Origin: a virus
Direction: 5' to 3' (one strand)
Length of the DNA: 37,368 bases
Virus record (IMG/VR): IMGVR_UViG_3300045131_001469
Location: 1 to 37,368 of that record
Below the pieces are notes generated by a model. The model ran no database searches. It was not told where the DNA came from and saw nothing but the letters and a program-made list of their open reading frames with translations. The position numbers were made by a program, and so were the translations under genes. Shown here in pieces: positions 7,341-12,684 of this stretch. Numbering within the stretch: the stretch's first letter is position 1; each line of letters begins with the position of its first letter.

Positions 7341-8189
7341 ATGAAAAACTCTGGAATAAGTTGGACGCATCATACCTTTAATCCCTGGATCGGCTGCACC
7401 AAGATCAGCGACGGCTGTGATAACTGCTACGCTGAGCGCGACTGGGATCATAAGAAAGGCCTGGTCTCATGGGGATCCGGCAAGCCACGTCACCGCACGG
7501 GGCCCGCAAACTGGCAGCAACCTATCCGCTGGGATGACGCTTGCCGCCGGCAAGGCATCCGCCAGCGGGTCTTTTGCGCTTCCCTGGCCGATGTCTTTGA
7601 CCCCGAGGTGCCCGATGCCTGGCGCGAGGATCTGTTTACCCTGATCAAGCGCACTCCGAACCTGGACTGGCTGCTGCTGACCAAGCGTGTAGGGCTTATG
7701 GCTGCCTTCTTCCGGGACTTCCGGGATGCCCAATGGCCCTGGCCGCATGTCTCCCTGGGAACGTCGATCGAGAGTCAGGGATTCAGCTGGCGGGGCACCA
7801 TGCTCTCGGCGATCCCGGCCGCCCGGCGATTTGTAAGCCTTGAGCCCCTGCTTGGTCCGGTTTTCTGCGAACCGTGGATCCACGAGGTACACGAGGTGAT
7901 CGTTGGCGGCGAGTCGGGATCCGATGCCAGGTCAATCGATCCCGATTGGATCCGAGCCGTTCGGGACTACTGCATGGAGATCGGGAATACATTTTGCTTC
8001 AAGCAGTGGGGTGATGGTTATGCGCGGGCAACACACGCTCACCAGCTGCACCTCCTGGATGCCGGTTATGACCCCACGCTCCCCCGTGGCGGTCGGATGC
8101 TGGATAGCACCATCTGGGTTGGGGAGATGCGGGAGACGGCGTCACAGGAGCTTTTAAAAGCCTTACATATGGAGAAGAAAGATGAATGA
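7341..8189 (+). CDS. DUF5131 / phage Gp37-Gp68 family protein
   Basis: This 282-residue protein carries the family signature SWTHHTFNPWIGCTKISDGC followed by DNCYAE, with cysteines at 19, 26 and 29 (C-x6-C-x2-C) that would bind an iron-sulfur cluster or zinc. Later family-typical motifs are FCASLADVFD, LDWLLLTKR, WPHVSLGTSIE, RFVSLEPLLGP and IVGGESG. The fold resembles a TIM barrel of the radical-SAM type; the biochemical reaction is unknown. An AAGGAGG site sits at ideal distance upstream of the ATG. It overlaps the following HNH gene by eight bases, so the two are co-translated. Members are common as phage accessory genes. Confidence 0.85.
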   Translation: MKNSGISWTHHTFNPWIGCTKISDGCDNCYAERDWDHKKGLVSWGSGKPRHRTGPANWQQPIRWDDACRRQGIRQRVFCASLADVFDPEVPDAWREDLFTLIKRTPNLDWLLLTKRVGLMAAFFRDFRDAQWPWPHVSLGTSIESQGFSWRGTMLSAIPAARRFVSLEPLLGPVFCEPWIHEVHEVIVGGESGSDARSIDPDWIRAVRDYCMEIGNTFCFKQWGDGYARATHAHQLHLLDAGYDPTLPRGGRMLDSTIWVGEMRETASQELLKALHMEKKDE

Positions 8190-8595
8190 ACTTAAAACCA
8201 TCATCTTGATCCTCGTTGTGCTGGTTCCGCTGGTCGTTACCGTGCTTGGAATCTGGGCAGCCTTGGTAATTTCTGGAAGGCAATCTCCGGATCCCCTGGA
8301 TGACGTCAGTGAGGAGCCATTGCTGGGGCGCACGGATCCAGCGCCGGTACGCCGGGCAATGGAGGCACACCGCCGGGCGAATCCATGCTGTTTTGCCTGT
8401 GGCAGCTCTCCCGTCGAGATTCACCACATCATCCCTGTGGCGGTAAATCCGGAAAAGGCTGCTGATCCTGGCAACCTCATGTCCCTCTGCCCACCCTGCC
8501 ACATTGCTCATGGGCATGCCGGCGACACGGGCTGCCGTTTTTACGTGCCAAATGTTCAGAAGCTTATACAGCTCAGACTGGTGATGAAGATATGA
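8182..8595 (+). CDS. Membrane-anchored HNH endonuclease
   Basis: The N-terminus (TIILILVVLVPLVVTVLGIW) is a clear single transmembrane helix, followed by a linker of about 35 residues and a compact HNH domain. Structural zinc ligands are C70-x2-C73 and C103-x2-C106; the catalytic HH pair is in EIHHIIPVAVNP (81-82), with N98 in PGNLMSLC and His107/His110/His112 near the end. HNH enzymes make metal-dependent nicks or cuts. In phages they assist terminase cutting, home as mobile elements, or degrade foreign DNA. Membrane anchoring is uncommon and would place the nuclease where incoming DNA enters, suggesting superinfection exclusion as one hypothesis. It is co-translated with its neighbours (ATGA overlap downstream). 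Confidence 0.75.
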   Translation: MNELKTIILILVVLVPLVVTVLGIWAALVISGRQSPDPLDDVSEEPLLGRTDPAPVRRAMEAHRRANPCCFACGSSPVEIHHIIPVAVNPEKAADPGNLMSLCPPCHIAHGHAGDTGCRFYVPNVQKLIQLRLVMKI

Positions 8596-8831
8596 CAGCC
8601 ATCAAAGACAAACCCGGCCGCCGCATCACTCTGAACGTGATCGTGGATCATGAACGGAAACTGGTTCAGATCATCCGGAACATCAGCAACACGAAGGGGT
8701 TCTTGTGTAATAGCGGGAACATGGGATGGATGCCAATCGATGAATGGCAGGCGTTTCTGAATAATCACCTGGAGCAGGCGGATTCACGAGGGAAGACTTT
8801 GTTTGAACGGTTTGGAGGAGCTTTGAAATGA
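8592..8831 (+). CDS. Small hypothetical protein
   Basis: A 79-residue protein coupled to the HNH gene by ATGA and to the zinc-finger gene by another ATGA. The N-terminal half alternates hydrophobic residues (RITLNVIVDHERKLVQII), suggesting a beta hairpin. The C-terminal half has a Trp pair (MGWMPIDEWQAFLNNHLEQ) and an acidic helix. I recognise no family. Confidence 0.6.
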   Translation: MTAIKDKPGRRITLNVIVDHERKLVQIIRNISNTKGFLCNSGNMGWMPIDEWQAFLNNHLEQADSRGKTLFERFGGALK

Positions 8832-9010
8832 ACTGTGATTGTGTCAGAGGCACTCCCTCTTTACCAAAGGGATCGCCACATTGTGGGGCATGTGGGGAAG
8901 CATTCCCTAGCGCAAAACAACTGATGGATCACATGAAGACTTGCATTGTGGTTAAAATGGGAGTTGCGCTTATGCAACAAAAAATAGGAAAAACAAGGAG
9001 ACGACGATGA
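8828..9010 (+). CDS. Small zinc-finger-like protein
   Basis: A 60-residue protein centred on HCGACGEAFPSAKQLMDHM followed by KTC. The spacing Cys-x2-Cys-x12-His-x3-Cys is a C2HC variant of the classical zinc finger, with a Cys pair near the N-terminus as well. The C-terminus is strongly basic and ends in RRRR. A DNA- or RNA-binding role is likely; the target is unknown. The gene is tightly coupled by ATGA to both its upstream and downstream reading frames. Confidence 0.6.
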   Translation: MNCDCVRGTPSLPKGSPHCGACGEAFPSAKQLMDHMKTCIVVKMGVALMQQKIGKTRRRR

Positions 9011-9474
9011 AATCAAAACTGCTTAACGATGCCTTGACCGAAACCGGAAAAATGAATCCAGAGTGCGGCGCCGGTGTGTGCCCGGTTACGAGCCGAACTG
9101 GACGCCCAGCTTCTCGGCGATCTTGCCAAGCATGTAAGTCACACTCATCTAGTGGCCAGAGAACCAAACAACCGCGAACGAATCGTCGAAATCATTTCAC
9201 TTTTGTCGCCAACGATATTCCTGTTGGAGCGACTCCGCCCAGGTGCTCGCGGTTTCTTCTTGTTCTTCATGATGGTGACCGTGACGCCCGCCAACAGAAT
9301 CTCGCAAACCATGCCGCGCACGTATTCCCGGAACTCCGGGTCACCCGCGATAAGTTTGGCGATCCGATGAAGATCGCCATTGGAATGATCCGTTATCGTG
9401 GAGATCTTGACCGGTTTATTAAACGTGTTCTTGGGCGGCATAAACTGAAATCTTCCATGAAAAAAACCGTATGA
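9007..9474 (+). CDS. Doubtful small gene, possibly frameshifted
   Basis: An ATG overlaps the zinc-finger gene's stop (ATGA), with an AAGGAG site upstream, so translation very probably starts here (MKSKLLNDALTETGKMNPE). Beyond roughly residue 20 the frame becomes rich in Arg, Ser and Cys and looks non-coding, while the +1 frame reads a plausible helix (RLRAELDAQLLGDLAKHV, then SHTHLVAREPNNRERIVEII). From 9145 on the opposite strand carries a better gene. A real protein here is probably short or shifted; the long reading frame may be mostly a shadow. Confidence 0.25.
   Translation: MKSKLLNDALTETGKMNPECGAGVCPVTSRTGRPASRRSCQACKSHSSSGQRTKQPRTNRRNHFTFVANDIPVGATPPRCSRFLLVLHDGDRDARQQNLANHAAHVFPELRVTRDKFGDPMKIAIGMIRYRGDLDRFIKRVLGRHKLKSSMKKTV
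9145..9441 (-). CDS. Hypothetical protein, repressor operon
   Basis: This is a 98-residue product on the minus strand. It begins MPPKNTFNKPVKIS and contains a regular helical core (HRIAKLIAGDPEFREYVRGM, then VCEILLAG). A basic tail rich in Arg/Lys (NKKKPRAPGRSRSN) suggests nucleic-acid contact. Codon use (GC-ending codons such as GGC, GTC and CGG) favours this strand over the overlapping plus frame. It is the third gene downstream of the repressor, so it is presumably expressed in the lysogen. No family is recognised, and the ribosome site is weak. Confidence 0.55.
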   Translation of the reverse strand: MPPKNTFNKPVKISTITDHSNGDLHRIAKLIAGDPEFREYVRGMVCEILLAGVTVTIMKNKKKPRAPGRSRSNRNIVGDKSEMISTIRSRLFGSLATR

Positions 9475-9477
9475 AAA

Positions 9478-9768
9478 CTACTGAAGATTATCGAGCCGAA
9501 CTGGATCAACTGCGGAGGCATCCGGCCTTGTATCTAGACGCGCGGCCCATAGCGGAGATTGATCCTCAATTTTCTCAAGCCGCTTTTGAAACGATGTGGC
9601 GGTTAGTGTGTCCAGGGCAACCTGTACCTTCATCCGGTCCTTCCCCTGAGCCATTGCCATTATCTGCACCATTGAAGTCAGCGCGTCGCATCTGGCTTGA
9701 ACTTGAACAATGTGCCGTGTCAGTCCATCAACGATATTTAAGATTGCGTCACTGGATTCTTTATCCAT
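9478..9768 (-). CDS. Hypothetical coiled-coil protein, repressor operon
   Basis: A 96-residue product preceded by an excellent AAAGGAGGAG ribosome site, which favours it over an antiparallel plus-strand frame. It starts MDKESSDAILNIVDGLTRHI and continues as a helical, Gln/Met-rich segment (QARCDALTSMVQIMAMAQ), then KRLEKIEDQ. The second gene of the leftward lysogeny operon. The last 25 residues read less like a folded domain. Function unknown. Confidence 0.55.
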   Translation of the reverse strand: MDKESSDAILNIVDGLTRHIVQVQARCDALTSMVQIMAMAQGKDRMKVQVALDTLTATSFQKRLEKIEDQSPLWAARLDTRPDASAVDPVRLDNLQ

Positions 9769-9798
9769 CCTGATCTTCTCCTCCTTTAAAAAACTTCA

Positions 9799-10179
9799 TC
9801 ATTTCCTCTTGTAGATCCGCTCCAAGTCACCGAGTAGCCGTTTCAGGTCATCAATTGTCCGGCGTAACTCCTCCCGATCAATACCCTTCTCGCTACCCTT
9901 CTCTAAAATTGTAGAGTTTTTTATTGGCGTCCCTTCAGGAGCGGAAGCCGGTGTTTGCGGTGCCGGTGAGGGGGATGAAATTCCGGCTGCTCTCTCAGCA
10001 TCAATCAGCCTTAAAACGGCTGATTTCGTAACATTTTGTAACCTTTTTGATATTCTCCAGATTGTCTGTCGAGTGTATCCGAGCTGCTTCGCGGCCTCAT
10101 CATCATTGAGGTTGTTTGCTTCTTTTAACCTCTCGAATCGGAATAGGAACTCTTCAGGTTGTAACATTTTTTGTTGCAT
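9799..10179 (-). CDS. Repressor-like helix-turn-helix protein
   Basis: A 126-residue protein with a helix-turn-helix near the N-terminus (NLNDDEAAKQLGYTRQTIWR, residues 18-37), then ISKRLQNVTKSAVLRL. A Pro/Ser/Ala linker (GISSPSPAPQTPASAPEG) leads to an acidic/basic coiled coil (REELRRTIDDLKRLLGDLER) suited to oligomerisation. It faces a small Ner-like gene across only 28 bp, the same arrangement as c and ner in Mu-type phages, so it is the probable lysogenic repressor. TGTAAC sites overlap its start codon, suggesting autoregulation. A second ATG lies four codons in. Unlike Mu c it is short and lacks an obvious protease-recognition tail. Confidence 0.7.
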   Translation of the reverse strand: MQQKMLQPEEFLFRFERLKEANNLNDDEAAKQLGYTRQTIWRISKRLQNVTKSAVLRLIDAERAAGISSPSPAPQTPASAPEGTPIKNSTILEKGSEKGIDREELRRTIDDLKRLLGDLERIYKRK

Positions 10180-10199
10180 GGTTGTAACGTTCTGTTACA
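10157..10199. promoter_or_regulatory. Early operator region between repressor and Ner-like genes
   Basis: Two direct repeats GGTTGTAAC (10157-10165 and 10180-10188) lie 23 bp apart, about two helical turns. The second forms a perfect inverted repeat TGTAAC-GTTCT-GTTACA (10183-10199). The first is followed by a looser partner, GTTGCA at 10173-10178. The block overlaps the repressor start codon and ends eight bases before the Ner-like ATG. I read it as overlapping operators for the repressor and/or Ner-like protein; promoter hexamers cannot be fixed. Confidence 0.6.
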
Positions 10200-10207
10200 T
10201 TGCTTTT

Positions 10208-10384
10208 ATGTTCACACGGGAACAAAGCAAAGTCGAGTTGAAACGCCGAGGCTGGTCTTACCGATCCGCCGCCGGTGAAATCGGAATCACCTATCAGCAT
10301 CTGTCCTATGTGCTGAACGGTCACCGGAATAGTCGTCGGGTTCTCAAAGCAATCCAGGCGCTTCCGAAACGGAGGGTCGCATGA
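10208..10384 (+). CDS. Ner/Cro-like helix-turn-helix regulator
   Basis: A 58-residue protein: an N-terminal helix REQSKVELKRRGWSYRSAA is followed by a turn and recognition helix (GEIGITYQHLSYVLNGHRNS). The sequence is strongly of the Ner/XRE-Nlp type (WS.R..A...G.T...LS.VLNGHR). Ner in Mu turns down early and repressor transcription during lytic growth. Its start lies eight bases after the TGTAAC palindrome, so it is likely controlled by, and binds, that operator. No strong Shine-Dalgarno is visible upstream of the ATG, so the start could be leaderless. It is coupled by ATGA to the next gene. Confidence 0.75.
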   Translation: MFTREQSKVELKRRGWSYRSAAGEIGITYQHLSYVLNGHRNSRRVLKAIQALPKRRVA

Positions 10385-10647
10385 TCATCTGTGAATCAAA
10401 ACCAGTGACGGCGATGCGCCTCAAGTATCTCTGTGCTGCTGCGTTGGCGAAACAGGACTTGAGAGTGATGAGCTTTAGTTGCCGTCCAAAGTTATCCGCG
10501 AAACGAGCCATCCGGTTTCCCGGAATCACGGCTCATGCAAAGGCGCTCAAGGTCAACCGCGCCACATTGTACCGAGTGCTGACTGGTGAGTGGCGTCTCC
10601 CGACGCTCTCCCGTCGATACCAGGAACTGCTGAGGAGGGCGTCATGA
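10381..10647 (+). CDS. Small HTH protein, early region
   Basis: This 88-residue product has an Ala/Cys/Leu-rich N-terminal half (MRLKYLCAAALAKQDLRVM) and a C-terminal helix-turn-helix resembling DNA-binding regions of phage regulators (AHAKALKVNRATLYRVLTGE, then WRLPTLSRRYQELLRR). The pattern A.ALKV.RATLYRVL.GEWR is like Cro/C1-type recognition helices that bind only when the surrounding protein dimerises. It ends in RRAS, and its stop overlaps the next start through the repeated junction described separately. Confidence 0.6.
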   Translation: MIICESKPVTAMRLKYLCAAALAKQDLRVMSFSCRPKLSAKRAIRFPGITAHAKALKVNRATLYRVLTGEWRLPTLSRRYQELLRRAS

Positions 10648-10811
10648 ACTACGTCGATCTACACGGTAATCCAGTCTCCAAGGCCAGGCAGGATATTGAG
10701 AATAAGAATTTTGAAAGAGACAGATTCTGCGGATGGCTTCCAAAGCGAATCACCTTCGTCGCCTATGTGGCCAAGTACCTGGGATGGAAACAGACAGGGA
10801 GGGCGTCATGA
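10644..10811 (+). CDS. Small hypothetical protein
   Basis: A 55-residue protein beginning MNYVDLHGNPVSKARQDIEN and ending YLGWKQTGRAS. Its start overlaps the preceding stop (ATGA) and carries a GGAGG site; a longer upstream frame is a shadow of the previous gene. Basic and aromatic (FCGWLPKRITFVAYVAKYLG); no family recognised. Confidence 0.5.
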   Translation: MNYVDLHGNPVSKARQDIENKNFERDRFCGWLPKRITFVAYVAKYLGWKQTGRAS

Positions 10812-11230
10812 TTACAACGGATCAACGAGAGACGGCCAGCGCGGTAGATAGCAGCAAGATCGCGACCACCCGTGAATCAATTGGCACTGGAGATCCCCAG
10901 GCAATGAGCATCAAGGTCACGATGGCGGCAATTCGTGAGAACTCGCCCAAGAGCACAGTGGAACGATCGAATTTCATTGCTTGGTGTGAATTTGTGGGTG
11001 CGGCCTCGTTGGCATTCGGGTCGCTCGTCTTACTCTTGGCCGTTGTGTTCAACCAGATTGAGCGGGACTTGGCAATATTGACTAGTGCGGCACTACTCAT
11101 CCTGAATGCGATCGACAAGCCAACAAGCAGGCTGACGCTCACCGGAACCGATCCCAACAATGATTCAATATTCATGGGTATCGATGATGACAAAACAGAG
11201 AGCAGGAATCAAGCAGGGAGGGCGTCATGA
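10808..11230 (+). CDS. Two-helix membrane protein, early region
   Basis: A 140-residue protein. It has a polar N-terminus of about 50 residues (SIKVTMAAIRENSPKSTVER) and then two hydrophobic segments (FVGAASLAFGSLVLLLAVVF and LAILTSAALLILNAI) separated by a short charged loop (NQIERD), forming a hairpin in the inner membrane. The tail is polar and acidic and ends GRAS. Early membrane proteins of Mu-like phages may alter superinfection or host envelope functions, but no family is recognised. Start chosen by ATGA overlap with the repeated GGAGGGCGTC ribosome site. Confidence 0.55.
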   Translation: MITTDQRETASAVDSSKIATTRESIGTGDPQAMSIKVTMAAIRENSPKSTVERSNFIAWCEFVGAASLAFGSLVLLLAVVFNQIERDLAILTSAALLILNAIDKPTSRLTLTGTDPNNDSIFMGIDDDKTESRNQAGRAS

Positions 11231-11442
11231 GTAAACGGATGACAAAGATGGAAGCCTGTTATCACCTCACGAATATCCGTGATCTACTCATTGGAGATCT
11301 TGAACGCCTGAATAAACGGCTTAAGGACAAACTCGATACTCAGACAGAAAACGACAAATTTTCCATTCAGAAAAATATTCATCGATCAGAAGCCGAGATT
11401 CGCGCGCTGGAAATGGCAGGCGCGGCGCTTACCCGATCTTAA
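11227..11442 (+). CDS. Small coiled-coil protein
   Basis: A 71-residue helical protein, rich in Lys/Glu/Asp/Leu (IRDLLIGDLERLNKRLKDKL, then SEAEIRALEMAGAAL). Predicted to form a coiled-coil dimer or hairpin. It uses the third copy of the repeated GGAGGGCGTCATGA junction as its ribosome site and start. No family recognised. Confidence 0.55.
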   Translation: MSKRMTKMEACYHLTNIRDLLIGDLERLNKRLKDKLDTQTENDKFSIQKNIHRSEAEIRALEMAGAALTRS

Positions 11443-11471
11443 TCACTTACTAACAAAAAGGAGAAAAACCA

Positions 11472-12371
11472 ATGACAACACATAAGCACGAAACACGGAA
11501 ACTGAGTGACCTCACCATCCACCCGCTTCTCAAAGATAGCCCGATGCTGGGCGGTGATCATCCGGACGTAAAGAACCTGATGGCTGCCATGATGGAAGAA
11601 GGGCTGGCTGATAACCCGATCATCATCACCCCCGACAATCAGATCATGGACGGACGCCACCGCGCCAAGGCCGCCGCGATCCTGGAGTGGCCCGAGATCC
11701 CCGTGATCGTCAAACCGGATGCAGATTGTGAGAAGATTGTCACCCACGCCATCCTAGCCCGTCGTCATCTTCTCAAATGGCAGATCGCCTACAGCGTCGC
11801 CCCCGTCCTGGAACGGTATGTGGAAAAGGGTGTCTATGTTCGGAAGAACAACCTCAAGGTCGGGGTAAAATTAGCAGAAAAGCCAATAATCTCCCGAAAA
11901 GGTCAAGTTGACCTTATCGGGGATTCAGATGATTCAATGACCCTTTTTCTTAGGCGGGCTGGAATCTCCGTTGAAACTTGGAAACGGGTGCATGCAGTCC
12001 GCAAGAAATTCGAAAAGCGCCCTGACCTGAAGGATCAATACGAGCCCCGGATGTTCCTGCCTGACAGTGATCCCCAGGCGATCTCCCTGGAAGGCGTCAT
12101 GAAAGCGATTGGGGCGGTTGAATCTTACGAGACGAACAAGCATGACCTGAAGGCGCTACGTGGCCAACACGACCGGCTCGCCCTGGATCTGATGAAGAAG
12201 GCCGGAGCCCAGCTTGAGTTCTTTGAAAAGCTGGAGCCAGCCAAGCAAAAGAAGTTGGCTGAAGAAACCGTTCAGGCCGTCCGCCTCTGGCCGATGGAGC
12301 TCAAGAAGGAACTGCTGTCCGCCCTGCAGCAGGATTTCATCGTCGAACAGAAGACCCGCAAGATCAAGTAA
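11472..12371 (+). CDS. ParB/Srx-like domain protein
   Basis: A 299-residue protein with an N-terminal ParB/sulfiredoxin-like domain. LSDLTIHPLLKDSPML is followed by IMDGRHRAKAAAILEWPEIP, whose DGRHR (near residue 60) matches the GxHR nucleotide-binding motif; PVIVKPDA then completes the fold. A central region may hold a helix-turn-helix (RRAGISVETWKRVHAVRKKF). The C-terminal third is strongly charged and helical. ParB-like proteins bind CTP and/or DNA. Located two genes upstream of the transposase, it may support transposition, immunity or replication, as similarly placed ParB-domain proteins do in other Mu-like phages. Good AAGGAG site. Confidence 0.75.
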   Translation: MTTHKHETRKLSDLTIHPLLKDSPMLGGDHPDVKNLMAAMMEEGLADNPIIITPDNQIMDGRHRAKAAAILEWPEIPVIVKPDADCEKIVTHAILARRHLLKWQIAYSVAPVLERYVEKGVYVRKNNLKVGVKLAEKPIISRKGQVDLIGDSDDSMTLFLRRAGISVETWKRVHAVRKKFEKRPDLKDQYEPRMFLPDSDPQAISLEGVMKAIGAVESYETNKHDLKALRGQHDRLALDLMKKAGAQLEFFEKLEPAKQKKLAEETVQAVRLWPMELKKELLSALQQDFIVEQKTRKIK

Positions 12372-12382
12372 TCGGAGGCCGT

Positions 12383-12682
12383 ATGAAATACGCCAAGGCG
12401 ATCAACCAATTGCAGCGTGCGGTAGTGTGTCTTCCGTCTTCGGAGATACTGCCTCCGGGTGTAGAAGAGATGATGAAACACATCGCTCGCTGTTTGGGGG
12501 CTGCTGAAGGTTGGTTGTCTGGTTTTTCAACTGTTCGATCTGAGCTTCCAGAACCAAGATTCGACCATCAAGCCTACCTACGGAGCCTTCTATCTCACGA
12601 GCCCATTCCTCCTGGGCAATTTTGTCCTGTATGTCATAGATCATCCCGGAAAGTTACCAAACGCATCCAAACGAGGAAATAA
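12383..12682 (+). CDS. Small hypothetical protein before the transposase
   Basis: A 99-residue reading frame with a good GGAGG site and an ATG eleven bases after the ParB-like gene. It ends two bases before the transposase ATG, so it fits the operon. The first half looks like a helical domain (YAKAINQLQRAVVCLPSSE). The second half is less regular but has FCPVCHRSSRK, a possible zinc pair. An antiparallel frame (12402-12644) also reads as a coiled coil (DKIAQEEWAREIEGSVGRL), so strand choice is not certain. Confidence 0.45.
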   Translation: MKYAKAINQLQRAVVCLPSSEILPPGVEEMMKHIARCLGAAEGWLSGFSTVRSELPEPRFDHQAYLRSLLSHEPIPPGQFCPVCHRSSRKVTKRIQTRK

Positions 12683-12684
12683 CC

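Larger units (their letters stand above)
10634..11230 (+). repeat. Three identical stop-start junctions (GGAGGGCGTCATGA)
   Basis: The same 14-base junction occurs at 10634-10647, 10798-10811 and 11217-11230. Each copy carries a GGAGG ribosome site and an ATGA stop-start overlap, and forces the upstream protein to end in Arg-Ala-Ser. The second and third copies match over 17 bases (CAGGGAGGGCGTCATGA). It looks like a reiterated translational-coupling cassette, possibly a scar of modular gene insertion. Confidence 0.8.

Noticed and set aside
9471-9773. Plus-strand frame starting MKTTEDYRAELDQLRRHPAL
   Set aside because: It has an ATGA overlap, but the minus-strand gene covering it has a far better ribosome site and operon context.
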